Below, piece by piece: positions 12,779-23,170 of a stretch of DNA of 64,000 nt. The DNA is taken from contig CM049314.1 in assembly GCA_026874595.1 (NCBI GenBank), positions 8,736,729 through 8,800,728 on the forward strand, written 5' to 3'. Numbering within the stretch: position 1 is the stretch's first letter; each line of letters opens with the position of its first letter. This DNA is from Sipunculus nudus (Eukaryota > Annelida > Sipuncula > Golfingiida > Sipunculidae). The position numbers were made by a program, and so were the translations under genes. The notes beneath the pieces are model-generated. The model was not told the origin of the DNA. It was given only the letters and a program-made list of their open reading frames with translations, and ran no database searches.

Positions 12779-14032
12779 AGCTCAGCTGACTTTCATTGTC
12801 CGTCGTCCTTCCGTCCGGCTGTCAGGCCGGACGTTAGCAGGGCACAAATCGTAACCGCTGGACCTAGAATCTTCTTACTTTATATCTGGGGAGGTCCATG
12901 AAAAATATCCTTGGAAACCTGAAATTAGGTCTCTATTACCCATTTCCTTCAAGCTATGGGGCTCTGAAGTACCCCCCAACCAGAATAATTGAAAGTTTGA
13001 TACAAAAGCTCCAGTATCAGAAAACTAATGCATTGATCACCGTAATTCTTTGCATACATATTGATCACGGAATGTTTTATCAGTTCCTGTAGACTGGAGG
13101 CACCACCTGAATTTTTTTTTCGAATTAACACATTTATTTCTCTATTTTTGTTACGTTCAAAGATGCGGTCGCCCATTAACAGGGCACAAATCGTAACCAT
13201 TCGACCTAAAATCTTTTAACTGGACATCCATGAATGTCCAGGAAAAGTCCTTTTAGAAACCTGAAATTAGGACTCTGTTACCCATATCCTTTGAGCTATG
13301 GGGCTCCGATGTACCACCCAGAATAATAAAAAAAATTGATACAAAAGCTCCAGTATCCGAACAACTATAATGGATTGATCACCATGATTCTTTGCATGCA
13401 TATTCATCATGCAGTGTTTCGCCATTTTCTGAAAACAAGTGGTGCTACCTGAATTTTTTTTTCGAATTTTTACACATTTTTTTCTCTATTTTTTTTTATA
13501 CCTTTAAAGATGCGGTCATCTGTTAACAGGGCACAAATCGTAAACACTGGACCTGGAATCTTCTAACTTGACATCCCGGGAGGTCCGTGAGTAGTCTCTT
13601 TGGAAACCTGAATTAAGGTCTCTGTTATCCATGTTCTCCTAGCTATGGGGCTTATAAGACAGAATAATTGAAAATTTGATACCAAAGCAGGGCACAAATC
13701 TTAACAACTGGATCTAGTTTGTACTTTGTTGCTCAGCTAAAAAAAATCCATGCAATCCTTAAATAAGGTCATGGTGATCTATATTCTGCAAGCTGTGTTT
13801 TGTAAACATCAGTTTCACTGTTTGAACCAGTAGCAAATGTTCAGTCATGCCTTTTATCACTATTTTGCCCTGAACCATCAATTAATGTGCTTTATGCGTA
13901 CAAATCTTCCTACCCCTCCCCAAAATTTAAATAACATTTGCAATCATCTATTCTAAATAAGACAACAGTTGTAAAAATTAAGCCGTGATCTCATGCTTGT
14001 CAGCTGAGCGTCATGACCCATGGGTCACTTGT
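12779..14032 (-). mobile_element. Hairpin-ended HINE-like element, copy A
   Basis: On the minus strand it starts ACAAGTGACCCATGGGTCA (14032 down; the 14-bp palindrome TGACCCATGGGTCA is at 14014-14027). It then has CGCTCAGCTGAC, a body of ~340-bp tandem modules (each with GGGCACAAATCGTAAC on the plus strand near 12839, 13179, 13528 and 13687), a CGGA-rich microsatellite, and ends GTCAGCTGAGCTA at 12779. The GTCAGCTGAGC sequence occurs inverted near both ends but set in about 20 nt from the 5' tip, an asymmetric TIR. Its left hairpin arm is missing, so it is a degenerate copy. No ORF: non-autonomous. Confidence 0.7.
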
Positions 14033-14696
14033 CTTTTAAAAAGTATTGCATTTTCCCCCTCAAATGTGTAACAAAAGTTGATTCCACCCAGTGCTTGAAT
14101 GAGATTAAATCTGTGGAAATCTATGATAATCGTGACTCCTGTCACATATGCGGTACTGAAGATTTTCCCTCAAATTTGACACACAAAGTGTTTCCTTCAA
14201 GTGTCAGCAGTTGGAAAACTGGTGACTTGTGACCTTGATCTTCAAGGTCAAATCTGCAGAAATCTAGAATCTTGCATTTAACCCCCTAACTGTTGAGATT
14301 TTTTCGTTAACATTTGGGGATGGGGGTCCATTGTAATTCGAGACATTTTACTGTATAAATTTATTCTTTTATCATGTGTGAATAATTTTCAAAATACTAA
14401 ATATTGACCCTTTTCTTTTAGCTTGTGTGAAGACATTTAACAAAGAAGATCGAATAACGCCTATAAGAGCCAAGGAGGATGTTTCTGGCATCTGTCCTAT
14501 CAGAAGTGTCCACACAAAAAGAGGTCTTTTTGGCCAATGCTTATATGGGACTAAGGCAGGCAGCAATAAGTGAACGGAGTAGTATTCATATATACGATAC
14601 ATCGTGTGTCACATTCAGTACAACCTGAGATACTATGAAACATTAGGAACAAAATTTATAATTTCATATGTCTTTTCTGATTTTTATGTTGTGTAT

Positions 14697-14699
<3 letters not shown>
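14033..14699. other. Non-genic, with a nuclear-receptor-like inverted repeat
   Basis: TGACCTTGA (14230-14238) and TCAAGGTCA (14242-14250) are exact reverse complements separated by TCT. Each arm equals the extended monomer half-site TCAAGGTCA known for SF-1/ERR-type nuclear receptors. Nothing else recognisable. Confidence 0.5.

Positions 14700-14752
<53 letters not shown>
14700..14752. repeat. (GA)n microsatellite
   Basis: About 53 bp of GA dinucleotides. An Arg-Glu reading frame through it is an artefact. Confidence 0.95.
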
Positions 14753-14753
<1 letters not shown>

Positions 14754-14756
14754 ATG

Positions 14757-15515
14757 GTGATATCACAGAATGATCATCATGTGAACTCAGAATGTGACAT
14801 CTCTGTGACATCAAGAGAGATCACGGTGATATCACAATATGATCACCATGTGACCTCAGCATGTAACATCACTGTGTCATCTGTGCGAGGTTACAAATTT
14901 ATGTCACAGTGAGGTCACACCATGAGGTCTGTGTAAGATAATATGGGATGTCATTGTGACATCACCATGTGATATCTCTGTGACACCAAGGGAGAGAAAT
15001 CAAGGTGATATCACAATATGATCACCATGTGACCTCAGCATGTAACATCACTGTGTCATCTGTGCGAGGTTACAAATTTATGTCACAGTGAGGTCACACC
15101 ATGAGGTCTGTGTGAGATAATATGGGATGTCATTGTGACATCACCATGTGATATCTCTGTGACACCAAGAGAGAGAAATCAAGGTGATATCACAATATGA
15201 TCACCATGTGACCTCAGCATGTAACATCACTGTGTCACTTGTGTGAGGTTACAAATTTATGTCACAGTGAGGTCACAGCATGAGGTCTGTGTGGGCTAAT
15301 ATGTGATGTCATCGTGACATCAGCCTGTGATATCTCTGTCACATCAAAAGAAAGAGATCAAGGTGAAATCACAGTATGATCACCATGTGACATCAGCGTG
15401 TGACATCACTTTGTCACCAGTGTGAGGTTACAGATTTCATGTCACAGTGAGGTCACACCATGAGGTCATGCGAGCTAATCTGTGATGTCATGGTGATATC
15501 ACTGTGATGTCAAAT
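14757..15515. repeat. 179-bp satellite, about 4 copies
   Basis: GGTGA(T/A)ATCACA(A/G)TATG recurs at 14825, 15004, 15183 and 15362, an exact 179-bp spacing. Each unit is itself built from short TGTGACATCAC / ATGTGATATC phrases, so an older, shorter repeat seems to have been amplified. The outer units are more diverged. Confidence 0.9.
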
Positions 15516-15619
15516 TCCCGACTGGGATACTCCTAAACCAATCCCAACCAAGGTATGCATGAGAGCAATCACTAACCCAGATTTAAATGAAATCGGATAC
15601 TATTCAGGAAAGTTATCTC

Positions 15620-15720
15620 ACGGAAACGAAAACCTGACGGACGGACAGACAGAGAAAGAGACAGACAGACAGACAAACACAAATCAATGTGCCCTGTTCC
15701 GAGGAAGCGGGGGACAACTA
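15620..15720 (+). repeat. GACGGACAGACAG-rich repeat end
   Basis: A (GGAC/AGAC)n patch is followed by CCTGTTCCGAGGAAGCGGGG. Such patches sit just before the 3' ends of the mobile elements elsewhere in the window. No hairpin end is visible here, so this is probably a different family. Confidence 0.4.
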
Positions 15721-17353
15721 GTATATACATATATCAGTATATCATTAATTTGGTCGAGCATATAGGAATTATTAATGGATACTTGCATTACTTTGCTGGT
15801 ATTATTTGAAAGTCATTAGACTTCAGCAGAAGTTTCGGGGTTTTATTTGCATGGGAAGACCATGCAGTGTTTATATCAGTCTCTGTTCGTTGCCTTCGCA
15901 AGGGGTGGCTTGTTTAATTCCATCCGTTCTGTCACTTGAAACGAGGCTATCAAATAAAACAGAAGAAGAGAAAACAACAAAACCACGCCAAAGTAAACCC
16001 GGTGAAACAAAAAAACCCGTGCATTTTAACCACCGAGTTTATCAATGTATATGTCCTTCCATATCTATACTGGAAACGGAATATGTACGTGTAGTTTCAT
16101 TTCTACTTTGCTACATTTACAGATTTTCATACTATCAAGTATGTGGCTTCGCTTTTCACAGATCTAGATTCAGCGAGCCACTCTGCGTCTATTTCATGAA
16201 CAATGAACAAGCCTGGTGGTGTTCAGGATGAAATAAAAACTGCACTAACCCAGATGACAAAATGTAAACAATACACTGTTCACATGCCATCTGAACAAGA
16301 AAACGTATGCACTTGAAACGGAACATGTTTATATGGCTTTATTTGACTGGTCAAATCATCGATGACCGCCTCAAGAGGTCATTGGCACTGTGAATACCTC
16401 AGAGCAACAACTAGGTGTATGTCATGATGTATCTAATTTTCACTCTAAAATGGTGAAAATATATGAATTGATTATTATATATACATGCAGTATAAACAAT
16501 TTTCAGTAAAGTTGGGAAATCTCGACTTTGTCATAATAATAAGTTACTCAGCACACCAAAGATTTTCAGTTATTTTATTTGAAAACAAACAAATTAAGGT
16601 ACAAATATGGGTCTCACACAGTAGTGCACACAAATGGCAGTTTAAACATGAACAACTCAACAGTCCGGCTGGTCACGTGCATTGAAGCACCAATGTTATC
16701 GATCACACTAGTGCCCCCTGTCGGCGACAACCGGTACAGAGTGTTAGGGTGTTGTATATCGACAAACAAAGACATTTTGTAATAATGAAATGAAATGATA
16801 AAACTTATCATCAACGGCCAGGTTCGTGTCGGGAGTCTCTGACTTGTATCTAACTTCACTAGACACTCCCGCTATGTTTACCAATCTAATACGTACAAAT
16901 CAGATGATAGGGGGGTGAGTGGGGAACCGTGGTTGGCGGATTTAATACATCCTCGGTAAATACACAACACCATGGTTATTGATTAATAAACCCTGATAAC
17001 TTAACAAATGTAATGGTTAATTCAGTAACCACATTATTCTTTCCAATCTTCACTTACATAAATATTAGAGGGTCAGGCGCTTATCAAGACCCGGATATAC
17101 GACAGGTGCAAGTCACACAACTACGCGACGATTCGTGTCCTACAAACTTTAACTTTCAACACAACCCCTATGACTCGTGTCCTAATCAATTACATGGAAA
17201 ATGGGTCGGCCCAATATAACACCCGCTGCCGAGGAACATAAATGACCCCAGGAATCTATCTTACTCTTATAAGGAATGTGTTAAATTAGATTCGAAAAAT
17301 TAAAAGATCATACCATATTGAAAAAATACAGCATATGCTAACACTTTTTAATG
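15721..17353. other. Intergenic, no gene seen
   Basis: A 141-codon open frame (15806-16231) has no domain, no signal and no conserved composition, so it is not called. TAGTGCCCCCTGTCGG (16709-16724) resembles a CTCF core on the minus strand. No clear AATAAA for the gene to the right was found. Confidence 0.45.
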
Positions 17354-18817
17354 TTACTTGGGGTTTTCCAGCTTATCCCAGAGACCTGCTTCTTTGAGCG
17401 TTGAATTCACGCGTTCTGACAGATCGGCGTAGTAGTTCCATGCAGTGAGGTCCCGATACGACACGCTTAGTGATTTTTCACATTCCTCTTTATTAAAGTG
17501 ACACTTCTTGTAATGATGGAGCTTGGCGATTTTCGGGTCTACATAATGTAGCTGTGTGTCCTTCATCACCGTTATTATACAGTAATGGTTGGTGTGGGCG
17601 GCACATCTCCGTGGGTTTGTGAACGATTTGAGACTGTACCCCTGAGGGCTTATATCCGTGTGTCTGACGTAACGGGTGGTGGTCAGGCGAGTTTTATCCA
17701 TTGAACCAGGCGGATAGTTCAACCAGAAATATGTGTTATAAAACATAAATGCACCTACGTTTTTGGGATAATCTGCTTCCAGTCTTCTCGCGAGGTCTTC
17801 ATGTTTTTTGTATGTGTTTGACATAATAAACTCGTCAAAATCAATTATTACGAGATATTTGTATCGGTACATGTTCTCGTACACACACCGATTTAGTCCC
17901 GCGATCGTGTTCAAATTAAACGGCCACATTTGTTTAGGCTCCACCGGAGGGGGCAAAGGTCTTACTTTGAGAATTCCTTTACTCTTGTAATAGTTCAGCA
18001 GAGGTAGGCTGTCGCCGGTGATGTTACTGTCAAATACATTGAATTCAGTCACCCCCAGAATCTGGTTCAGTTCAAACCATTCGACCAACCTTGAAGCGTT
18101 AATTTCTCCGTATGACACACAAACGCACACTCCAAAATCGTGCTCATATTTAATGGTATCATAATTGTCTGCTGGGACAAACCTGGCATCACAGGAGTGC
18201 AGAGATTGGTTTCTCACAAGTGCAGATTCGAAGCCGGCCGGCACGATCACGGTGATTAAATTATGAAGCTCCGAACAGCGCTCGAACGACAGCGACACCT
18301 GGGAGGGGATATAAGCGACGGAGGTCAAAGGGCACGTGTACAAGTGTTCCATCCAACCTTTACCTTGTAAACTTAACCCACTGCCCGTGCTTCTGGTTGG
18401 TAAGGCTTTCATAATCACCGGATTCTCTAGTCCAGGATACCACACATGGCAATAGACATCGGCGCCGATATCATGGGCACCTATTCCGACCACACGCACG
18501 GTGCCTGCAAATTCTGGAAACTCCAGTCTTGGATCAAAATGTGCCGTATATAGTACCATCTCATTGTTGCCCTCCTGGACATGTTGCCACACCTTCCTCG
18601 TAAGGTGTATATCAGCAGGCCTCGTGGCAGGAGACCCGCAGTTTAGGCTCTTTTTAAGCGAAAACGCCTGGAAGTCCGCCATTGAGCAGTCGCCAAGCTC
18701 CTCAACCGCTAGGTTACTTGCTCCACGGCTGGTAAAAGCATATATTGCAAAGACAATTCCAATTATTACAAATAATAAACGCAGAAACCGTTTACCAAAT
18801 ATGTTTGTCACCGCCAT
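17354..18817 (-). CDS. GT92-family glycosyltransferase, paralogue 1
   Basis: Predicted 487-residue type II Golgi membrane glycosyltransferase. A short basic N-terminus (Lys9-Arg13) precedes one hydrophobic anchor (about 11-28) and a lumenal stem with several cysteines. The GT92 (formerly DUF23) catalytic region runs from about residue 224 (KYEHDFGVC) to 445. Visible landmarks are EWFELN (246-251), LGVTEF, PLPPPVE, NTIAGLNRC (303-311), YRYKYLVI, the acidic DFDEF at 326-330 (the likely DxD-type nucleotide-sugar/metal site), FYNTYFW, RHTDISP, KSFTNPRRC and KLHHYKKCHF (432-441). Characterised GT92 members, such as C. elegans GALT-1, transfer galactose to N-glycan core fucose; the acceptor here is unknown. 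The frame is uninterrupted and intronless. One oddity is FGVCVCVSYG where paralogues 2 and 3 have FGVCVPVA(F/Y)G. The start is the first Met, placed just before the anchor. Same strand as paralogues 2 and 3, 9-13 kb away. Confidence 0.93.
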   Translation of the reverse strand: MAVTNIFGKRFLRLLFVIIGIVFAIYAFTSRGASNLAVEELGDCSMADFQAFSLKKSLNCGSPATRPADIHLTRKVWQHVQEGNNEMVLYTAHFDPRLEFPEFAGTVRVVGIGAHDIGADVYCHVWYPGLENPVIMKALPTRSTGSGLSLQGKGWMEHLYTCPLTSVAYIPSQVSLSFERCSELHNLITVIVPAGFESALVRNQSLHSCDARFVPADNYDTIKYEHDFGVCVCVSYGEINASRLVEWFELNQILGVTEFNVFDSNITGDSLPLLNYYKSKGILKVRPLPPPVEPKQMWPFNLNTIAGLNRCVYENMYRYKYLVIIDFDEFIMSNTYKKHEDLARRLEADYPKNVGAFMFYNTYFWLNYPPGSMDKTRLTTTRYVRHTDISPQGYSLKSFTNPRRCAAHTNHYCIITVMKDTQLHYVDPKIAKLHHYKKCHFNKEECEKSLSVSYRDLTAWNYYADLSERVNSTLKEAGLWDKLENPK

Positions 18818-19571
18818 TGTCTTCGAAAAGCATTAATTATTGTACCAATTACCTAGTGCTGCAAATATCCAGTGGTCCTGGCCTCCTGTCTGAGACCTTT
18901 AATCAATACATCTGTTTTCGTGTGATGGTCAGGCGCGGTAGATTCCACGTCAATTTTCCATTCAATTAATATTTCTATTTCAGCAGCAATATTTCTATGT
19001 AAAACCCGACCAATGGTGCTCATTGACGGACGGTTCATACCGTTAACTTTTTCAAAGCAAGGCACTGTTGGCGAGGATCAAGCGAAGCATAAAGTACGTA
19101 TGCATGAGTGACATCGGGGCGAGAAATATCCGCACGCTCAGGTATGTTACCTACCCGGAGGGACCCACGTGGTCCCTTAATCAGCCTGCATGGTTTTATG
19201 AATTAACAACCCACGCTTGTCGGAATTGCCTCACGGGTTGTCGGATTTGGCACGGCAATGATGTAAATGTTCATGAAGCGCTTGCAAAATATAACGATCT
19301 GATTACATGACGTGAATATTTTTAGCGGCCTTTGGTTCGCCTTGGCCAGGTATGGGGTAATTACCATAAACGCATACAAGCGGAAAGTTGGCAGAAGCTG
19401 GCCGCGACACAGGTGTACCTAACATAGCAACACAAACCCGTCAGGGTCCAATTGTGCCTCGTGAATTGTGAAGGGCTTCAAGGCCACGGACTAACACCTA
19501 GACAGCAAGTGACAAAACCAAACGACAAGATCATTAGGGAGGAGCTTCCGTTATAACCGCTCTCTTCATAC
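18818..19571. other. 5' flank of GT92 paralogue 1, nothing specific seen
   Basis: This should contain the promoter of the minus-strand gene, but no convincing TATA box or initiator stands out. Short open frames here are not supported. Confidence 0.4.
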
Positions 19572-19800
19572 CAGGGACGGATCCGAGATTTAGAACCGGG
19601 GCAGGGGCGGGCCCAGGATTTGAAGAAGGTGGGGTCTTACCCCAGAGGAATAATGATAAAACCTAAAAAAGTCTCCAGGTCCGAAGGGGGGGGGGGCAGG
19701 CCTCATAAATTGGTCTATAGCCCTTTAAACAATTTGCGGCGGCTGTAAAAGGTGATTGCGGCCCCCTCGGGGTGATTACGTTGACTTTTATAAACCGTTG
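19572..19800. mobile_element. Truncated G-run MITE fragments
   Basis: CAGGGACGGATCCGAGATTT at 19572 and CAGGGGCGGGCCCAGGATT at 19602 are two ends of the CAGGGGCGGATCCAGGATT family in tandem. A G run near 19686 and a GCAGGCC phrase follow, but no opposite TIR is present. Confidence 0.5.
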
Positions 19801-19902
19801 GTTTGCAGAAAAGGTAACATCCTTTGCACGTGTTATAAATCTTTTATGGTGAAAGGAAATATACATTGCATATATAGGTAAAAGGTGAAAATAAAAGTAG
19901 GA

Positions 19903-19972
19903 CCGAATGTGGATTCGAACCCGTAACCCTAGACACACAAGTCGGAAGTTCCACCACCAGCTTGGCTTAAGG
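19903..19972 (-). mobile_element. tRNA-derived SINE head (or tRNA relic)
   Basis: Read on the minus strand, GCTGGTGGTGGAAC resembles a pol III A box. About 35 nt on, GGGTTCGAATCC matches the B-box consensus GGTTCGANTCC exactly. The spacing fits a tRNA promoter but the acceptor arms do not pair well, so a SINE head is more likely than a working tRNA gene. Confidence 0.55.
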
Positions 19973-19991
19973 TAAGTTTCACCGGGAAAAA

Positions 19992-20166
19992 ACAGTTGAA
20001 ACCCTTGTGTACGACCACCAACGGGACCTCGATGAAGTGGTCTAATTTTTTAGGTGGTCCTCTGTGCAAGGTTTAATATAAAATGTGAAAAAAATGGGAC
20101 CGCAAAAAGGGGTTGTTATTTTTAGGTGGTCGCTACAGTAGGTGGTTGTTAGGCAAGGGTTTACTG
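19992..20166. mobile_element. 175-bp MITE with ACAGT...AAACCCTTG TIRs
   Basis: Left end ACAGTTGAAACCCTTG (19992-20007); right end CAAGGGTTTACTGT (20153-20166) is its near reverse complement. The interior repeats (G)GTGGTC/GACCACC phrases. This fits short Tc1/mariner/pogo-type MITEs. The TA target duplication is not clear on the left. Confidence 0.65.
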
Positions 20167-20183
20167 TATATCTGCATATTAAA

Positions 20184-20216
20184 TTATATTATATTATATT
20201 ATATTATATTATATTT
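20184..20216. repeat. (ATATT)n microsatellite
   Basis: About seven 5-bp units. Confidence 0.9.
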
Positions 20217-20384
20217 TATGATAATTCAGACAAGAAGGGTAATTATAACATCTCTGTGACGGATGTGTGGGCCTGTTTATCTTCAAGCTGTAATTAAACA
20301 CAGTACTTGCGTCCATGTTGACAAAAAGAAAAAAAAAACACATTATGAAAGGTGGTTGATGGCATATATGCGGAAGCTGAAAGG

Positions 20385-20450
20385 TCATTTGCATATTCTG
20401 GTACGTCATTTGCATAATTCTGGTACGTCATTTGCATAATTCTGGTACGT
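20385..20450. repeat. Three 21/22-bp tandem copies each with an octamer ATTTGCAT
   Basis: GTCATTTGCATAATTCTGGTAC-like units repeat. The perfect POU/Oct octamer ATTTGCAT lies at 20387-20394, 20408-20415 and 20430-20437. Confidence 0.8.
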
Positions 20451-21196
20451 CTGACTAACCCCCAGGTGTCCTGGTTCGATGTGTTTGGATTGCCCCCCCC
20501 CCTTTCACCAGCGGCATGTTGATAAACACATGGATATAAACAAAATGAACAGCTTATGTACTGTGAGAACGGCGTTCCCTTGACCATCTTTCTTTATAAA
20601 AGGTTCAAGAAATTATCTGTACCTTATACACACACACATATATATATATAGATTATAGTTACTGTCGGACGTATGTTACTATATAACGGACACTATATAG
20701 GAATATTTGCACAGATGGCTCAGGGGCCGAAAATATAACGAATGAGCATTGATTCAATGACAGAAATTGTCACGGACTTTTTAAAAGTTATATGGGAAAC
20801 AATGACAGAAAATAGAATAAATTGCCAGTGCATGATCTTGGACTGAAAGAGATTAATTGATAGATTTTGGACTTATTACCGCATCCATCGGAACGTGTGC
20901 ATGGTTCTCAGGCTGGCCGTTATGTTAATTGACAGTTTAATCGTAGCCCACGATAAAAATAACCTATGCAGGTGGTTAATGTGTTGTGATGTTTCACGTC
21001 GTCATTTCAAGTAATCAAATTTACAGTGCTTACCCTGGCACGAGCAAATTATAAATATTCATGAGCAATGTCATGCCGTGGTGCAGGATATGAATCACAC
21101 ACACTATCACTCCATGCGGGCAAAACCACTCACAGGACACGGGGCCTTTGTTCATATCACGTGACAAAGAATCGTACACCGCACAGATAAGGGTGG
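20451..21196. other. Intergenic, no gene seen
   Basis: A C-run (about 20492-20501) and a short CA/TA tract near 20630-20650; otherwise unique AT-rich DNA. Confidence 0.5.
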
Positions 21197-21441
21197 TTTA
21201 TTTAGCTACAGTATATATCGCTTCACCATGGTTGGCTTTTATTTAGCTACAGTATATAACGCTTCACCATGGTTGGCTTTTATTTAGCTACAGTATTCAT
21301 CGCTTCACCATGGTTGGCTTTTATTTAGCTACAGTATATATCGCTTCACCATGGTTGGCTGTTTATTTAGCTAGAGTATTTATCGCTTCACCATGGTTGG
21401 CTTTTATTTAGCTACAGTATATATCGCTTCACCATGGTTGG
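21197..21441. repeat. 43-bp minisatellite, 6 copies
   Basis: Each unit has TTTATTTAGCTACAGTAT, then a variable dinucleotide block and CGCTTCACCATGGTTGGC. Copies are about 95% alike, so the amplification is young. The fifth copy has CTAGAG for CTACAG. Confidence 0.95.
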
Positions 21442-21500
21442 TAACGATACCGCTACAGTGTACGCCATTAAGAGTAACGCTACAAATCGTTGAACAAATC

Positions 21501-21599
21501 GATATATATATATATATATGTTTGAAAATAGGGGCTTTAACTGTGAACACAATAATATATATATAATATATACAATACACAATAATATATATAATACAC

Positions 21600-21649
<50 letters not shown>

Positions 21650-21700
21650 TTGAAAATAGGGGCTTTAACTGTGAACACAATAATATATTACTTCATCTCC
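21501..21700. repeat. TA microsatellites and a 130-bp direct duplication
   Basis: GTTTGAAAATAGGGGCTTTA plus the following AACTGTGAACACAATAATAT occurs at about 21519 and again at about 21649. The copies are separated by TA and TATG repeats. Confidence 0.85.
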
Positions 21701-22504
21701 AATGGGTATATACCCCTACCCCCTATATTGACCCCTGTGGGTACCCATACAAACTATACATACTGTAGTTAGTTCTTATTATCCCAGTATAATAAATTTG
21801 CAGATTTAATGTCCATCAGACCGTCTCCGCAGATACATTCTAATTGGTCAGACATATCAGGGGCGGATCCAGAACTTAGGAAAAGGAGTGGTCCAAACCC
21901 AGGAGGACTTATGTCAGGAAAATGGGGGTTCGGGCCGCACAGATTGGTCTGAAACACTTAAAGGTACCCATTAACCTACTTTTTCAACATGAATTAATGT
22001 GATGTTCGGCTTCCTCTGCGTATATCATAATGATGTAAGGGTAATTCTGGTTATGAAAAGTTCATAGAAGGCCTCCATGAAGGATGTATGAAGTTGTTTA
22101 TAACAACATGTTTGTAAACACAGCAATATTGACAAATACGGAAAACATGTAACCTACGGTAGTTGGTTGCATAAAGGCAGAGGTAGAAAAGTCTCTTTTT
22201 GCAAAACGCCATTTGAAAAGCTCTGGCTAATCTGACTTGCCGCCAGATCCCCTTGTTGAATTGGTTTTGAATATTTTTGCGGGCCCCCATATATTATAAA
22301 CACTGATATAAACAAAACAAGCAGACTATGTGCAGTGATATCGACATTTTCTGGCCTATTTTTTACAAAAGCTCCAAGCGATAACCATTAGTGTTGAAAG
22401 GGTAGATGGTTGATTGGGCTCCTTCAAAAAAAGTTATAGCGACTGAAAAAGAGGACGGGGGGGGGGGACGAAACCATCACCCCACTCCCCCTTGTATTCA
22501 CTCC

Positions 22505-22506
<2 letters not shown>
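21701..22506. other. Intergenic with a truncated G-run MITE
   Basis: CAGGGGCGGATCCAGAACTT followed by AGGAAAAGG and AACCCAGGAGGAC begins at about 21859. It matches the intact copy at 49986 for roughly 60 bp and then diverges. No gene seen. Confidence 0.5.

Positions 22507-22559
<53 letters not shown>
22507..22559. repeat. (TA)n microsatellite at a LINE 3' end
   Basis: About 50 bp of TA. It sits immediately after the AATAAAG of the minus-strand LINE remnant and may be that element's simple-repeat tail. Confidence 0.85.
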
Positions 22560-22561
<2 letters not shown>

Positions 22562-23170
22562 ACATATACTTTATTGGGCTACAAAAAATTGCATAGAAAG
22601 GACATACTTTATATACATCAAAACACGCTTTCATATAAAACAGTATAGAAACTGACTGACAAAATCCTAGACATCAAATAAAATATAGTGCATGTATCAC
22701 AACCTTATTGAAAACCATATCACCCCCTGGCAGACCTAATACGTTATCTTTTCCTCTCCAAATGTGTTTCAAACTGAATATACACACATTTCTTGAACTT
22801 TGTCGTCACTTCACATTCCTGGAATAGGTGTATCAAAGTTTCCTCATTTTGTAAACAAAACGTACATTTCGAATTTTCTTAAATGCCGTAATCGAACACC
22901 CTATTATTTAAAATTAAACAAAAATAATAAGTATCTTATATTGAAATTCAACACATATCCTATCTTTTGTTATATTTTGTAGAACCTGGAAATAGGAACT
23001 CAAACCATTATAATTTAGATCATATTTTTAGTTAATTTAGTTTTTTTTCTGTATACGTTTGTCCCTTTTGGTCAATTAGATAGTCAAACATTTCTTTTGT
23101 ACTTGTTTCTTCAATTTGCTTAAATCCGGACTGTGTGTAACACATTAACTTACATCCCTCATTCTCTATA
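22560..23170 (-). pseudogene. 3' remnant of a LINE retrotransposon (C-terminal zinc finger)
   Basis: On the minus strand from 22866 the frame reads CTFCLQNEETLIHLFQEC and continues to a stop at 22746-22744. This is the Cys-x2-Cys-x8-His-x4-Cys finger found at the C-terminus of many LINE reverse transcriptases (consensus CxFCxxxxETxxHLFxxC). The frame is closed by a stop just upstream, so the copy is dead. Downstream a 3' UTR-like stretch ends with AATAAAG (22575 down) next to the TA tract. The upstream limit near 23170 is approximate. Confidence 0.65.

Noticed and set aside
15806-16231. 141-codon open frame
   Set aside because: Low-complexity Lys/Thr stretch in the middle, no domain, no splice context, no conserved family recalled.
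18501-18836. Plus-strand frames opposite the GT92 genes (also 28338-28658, 29285-29602)
   Set aside because: Antisense shadows of strongly supported minus-strand proteins.
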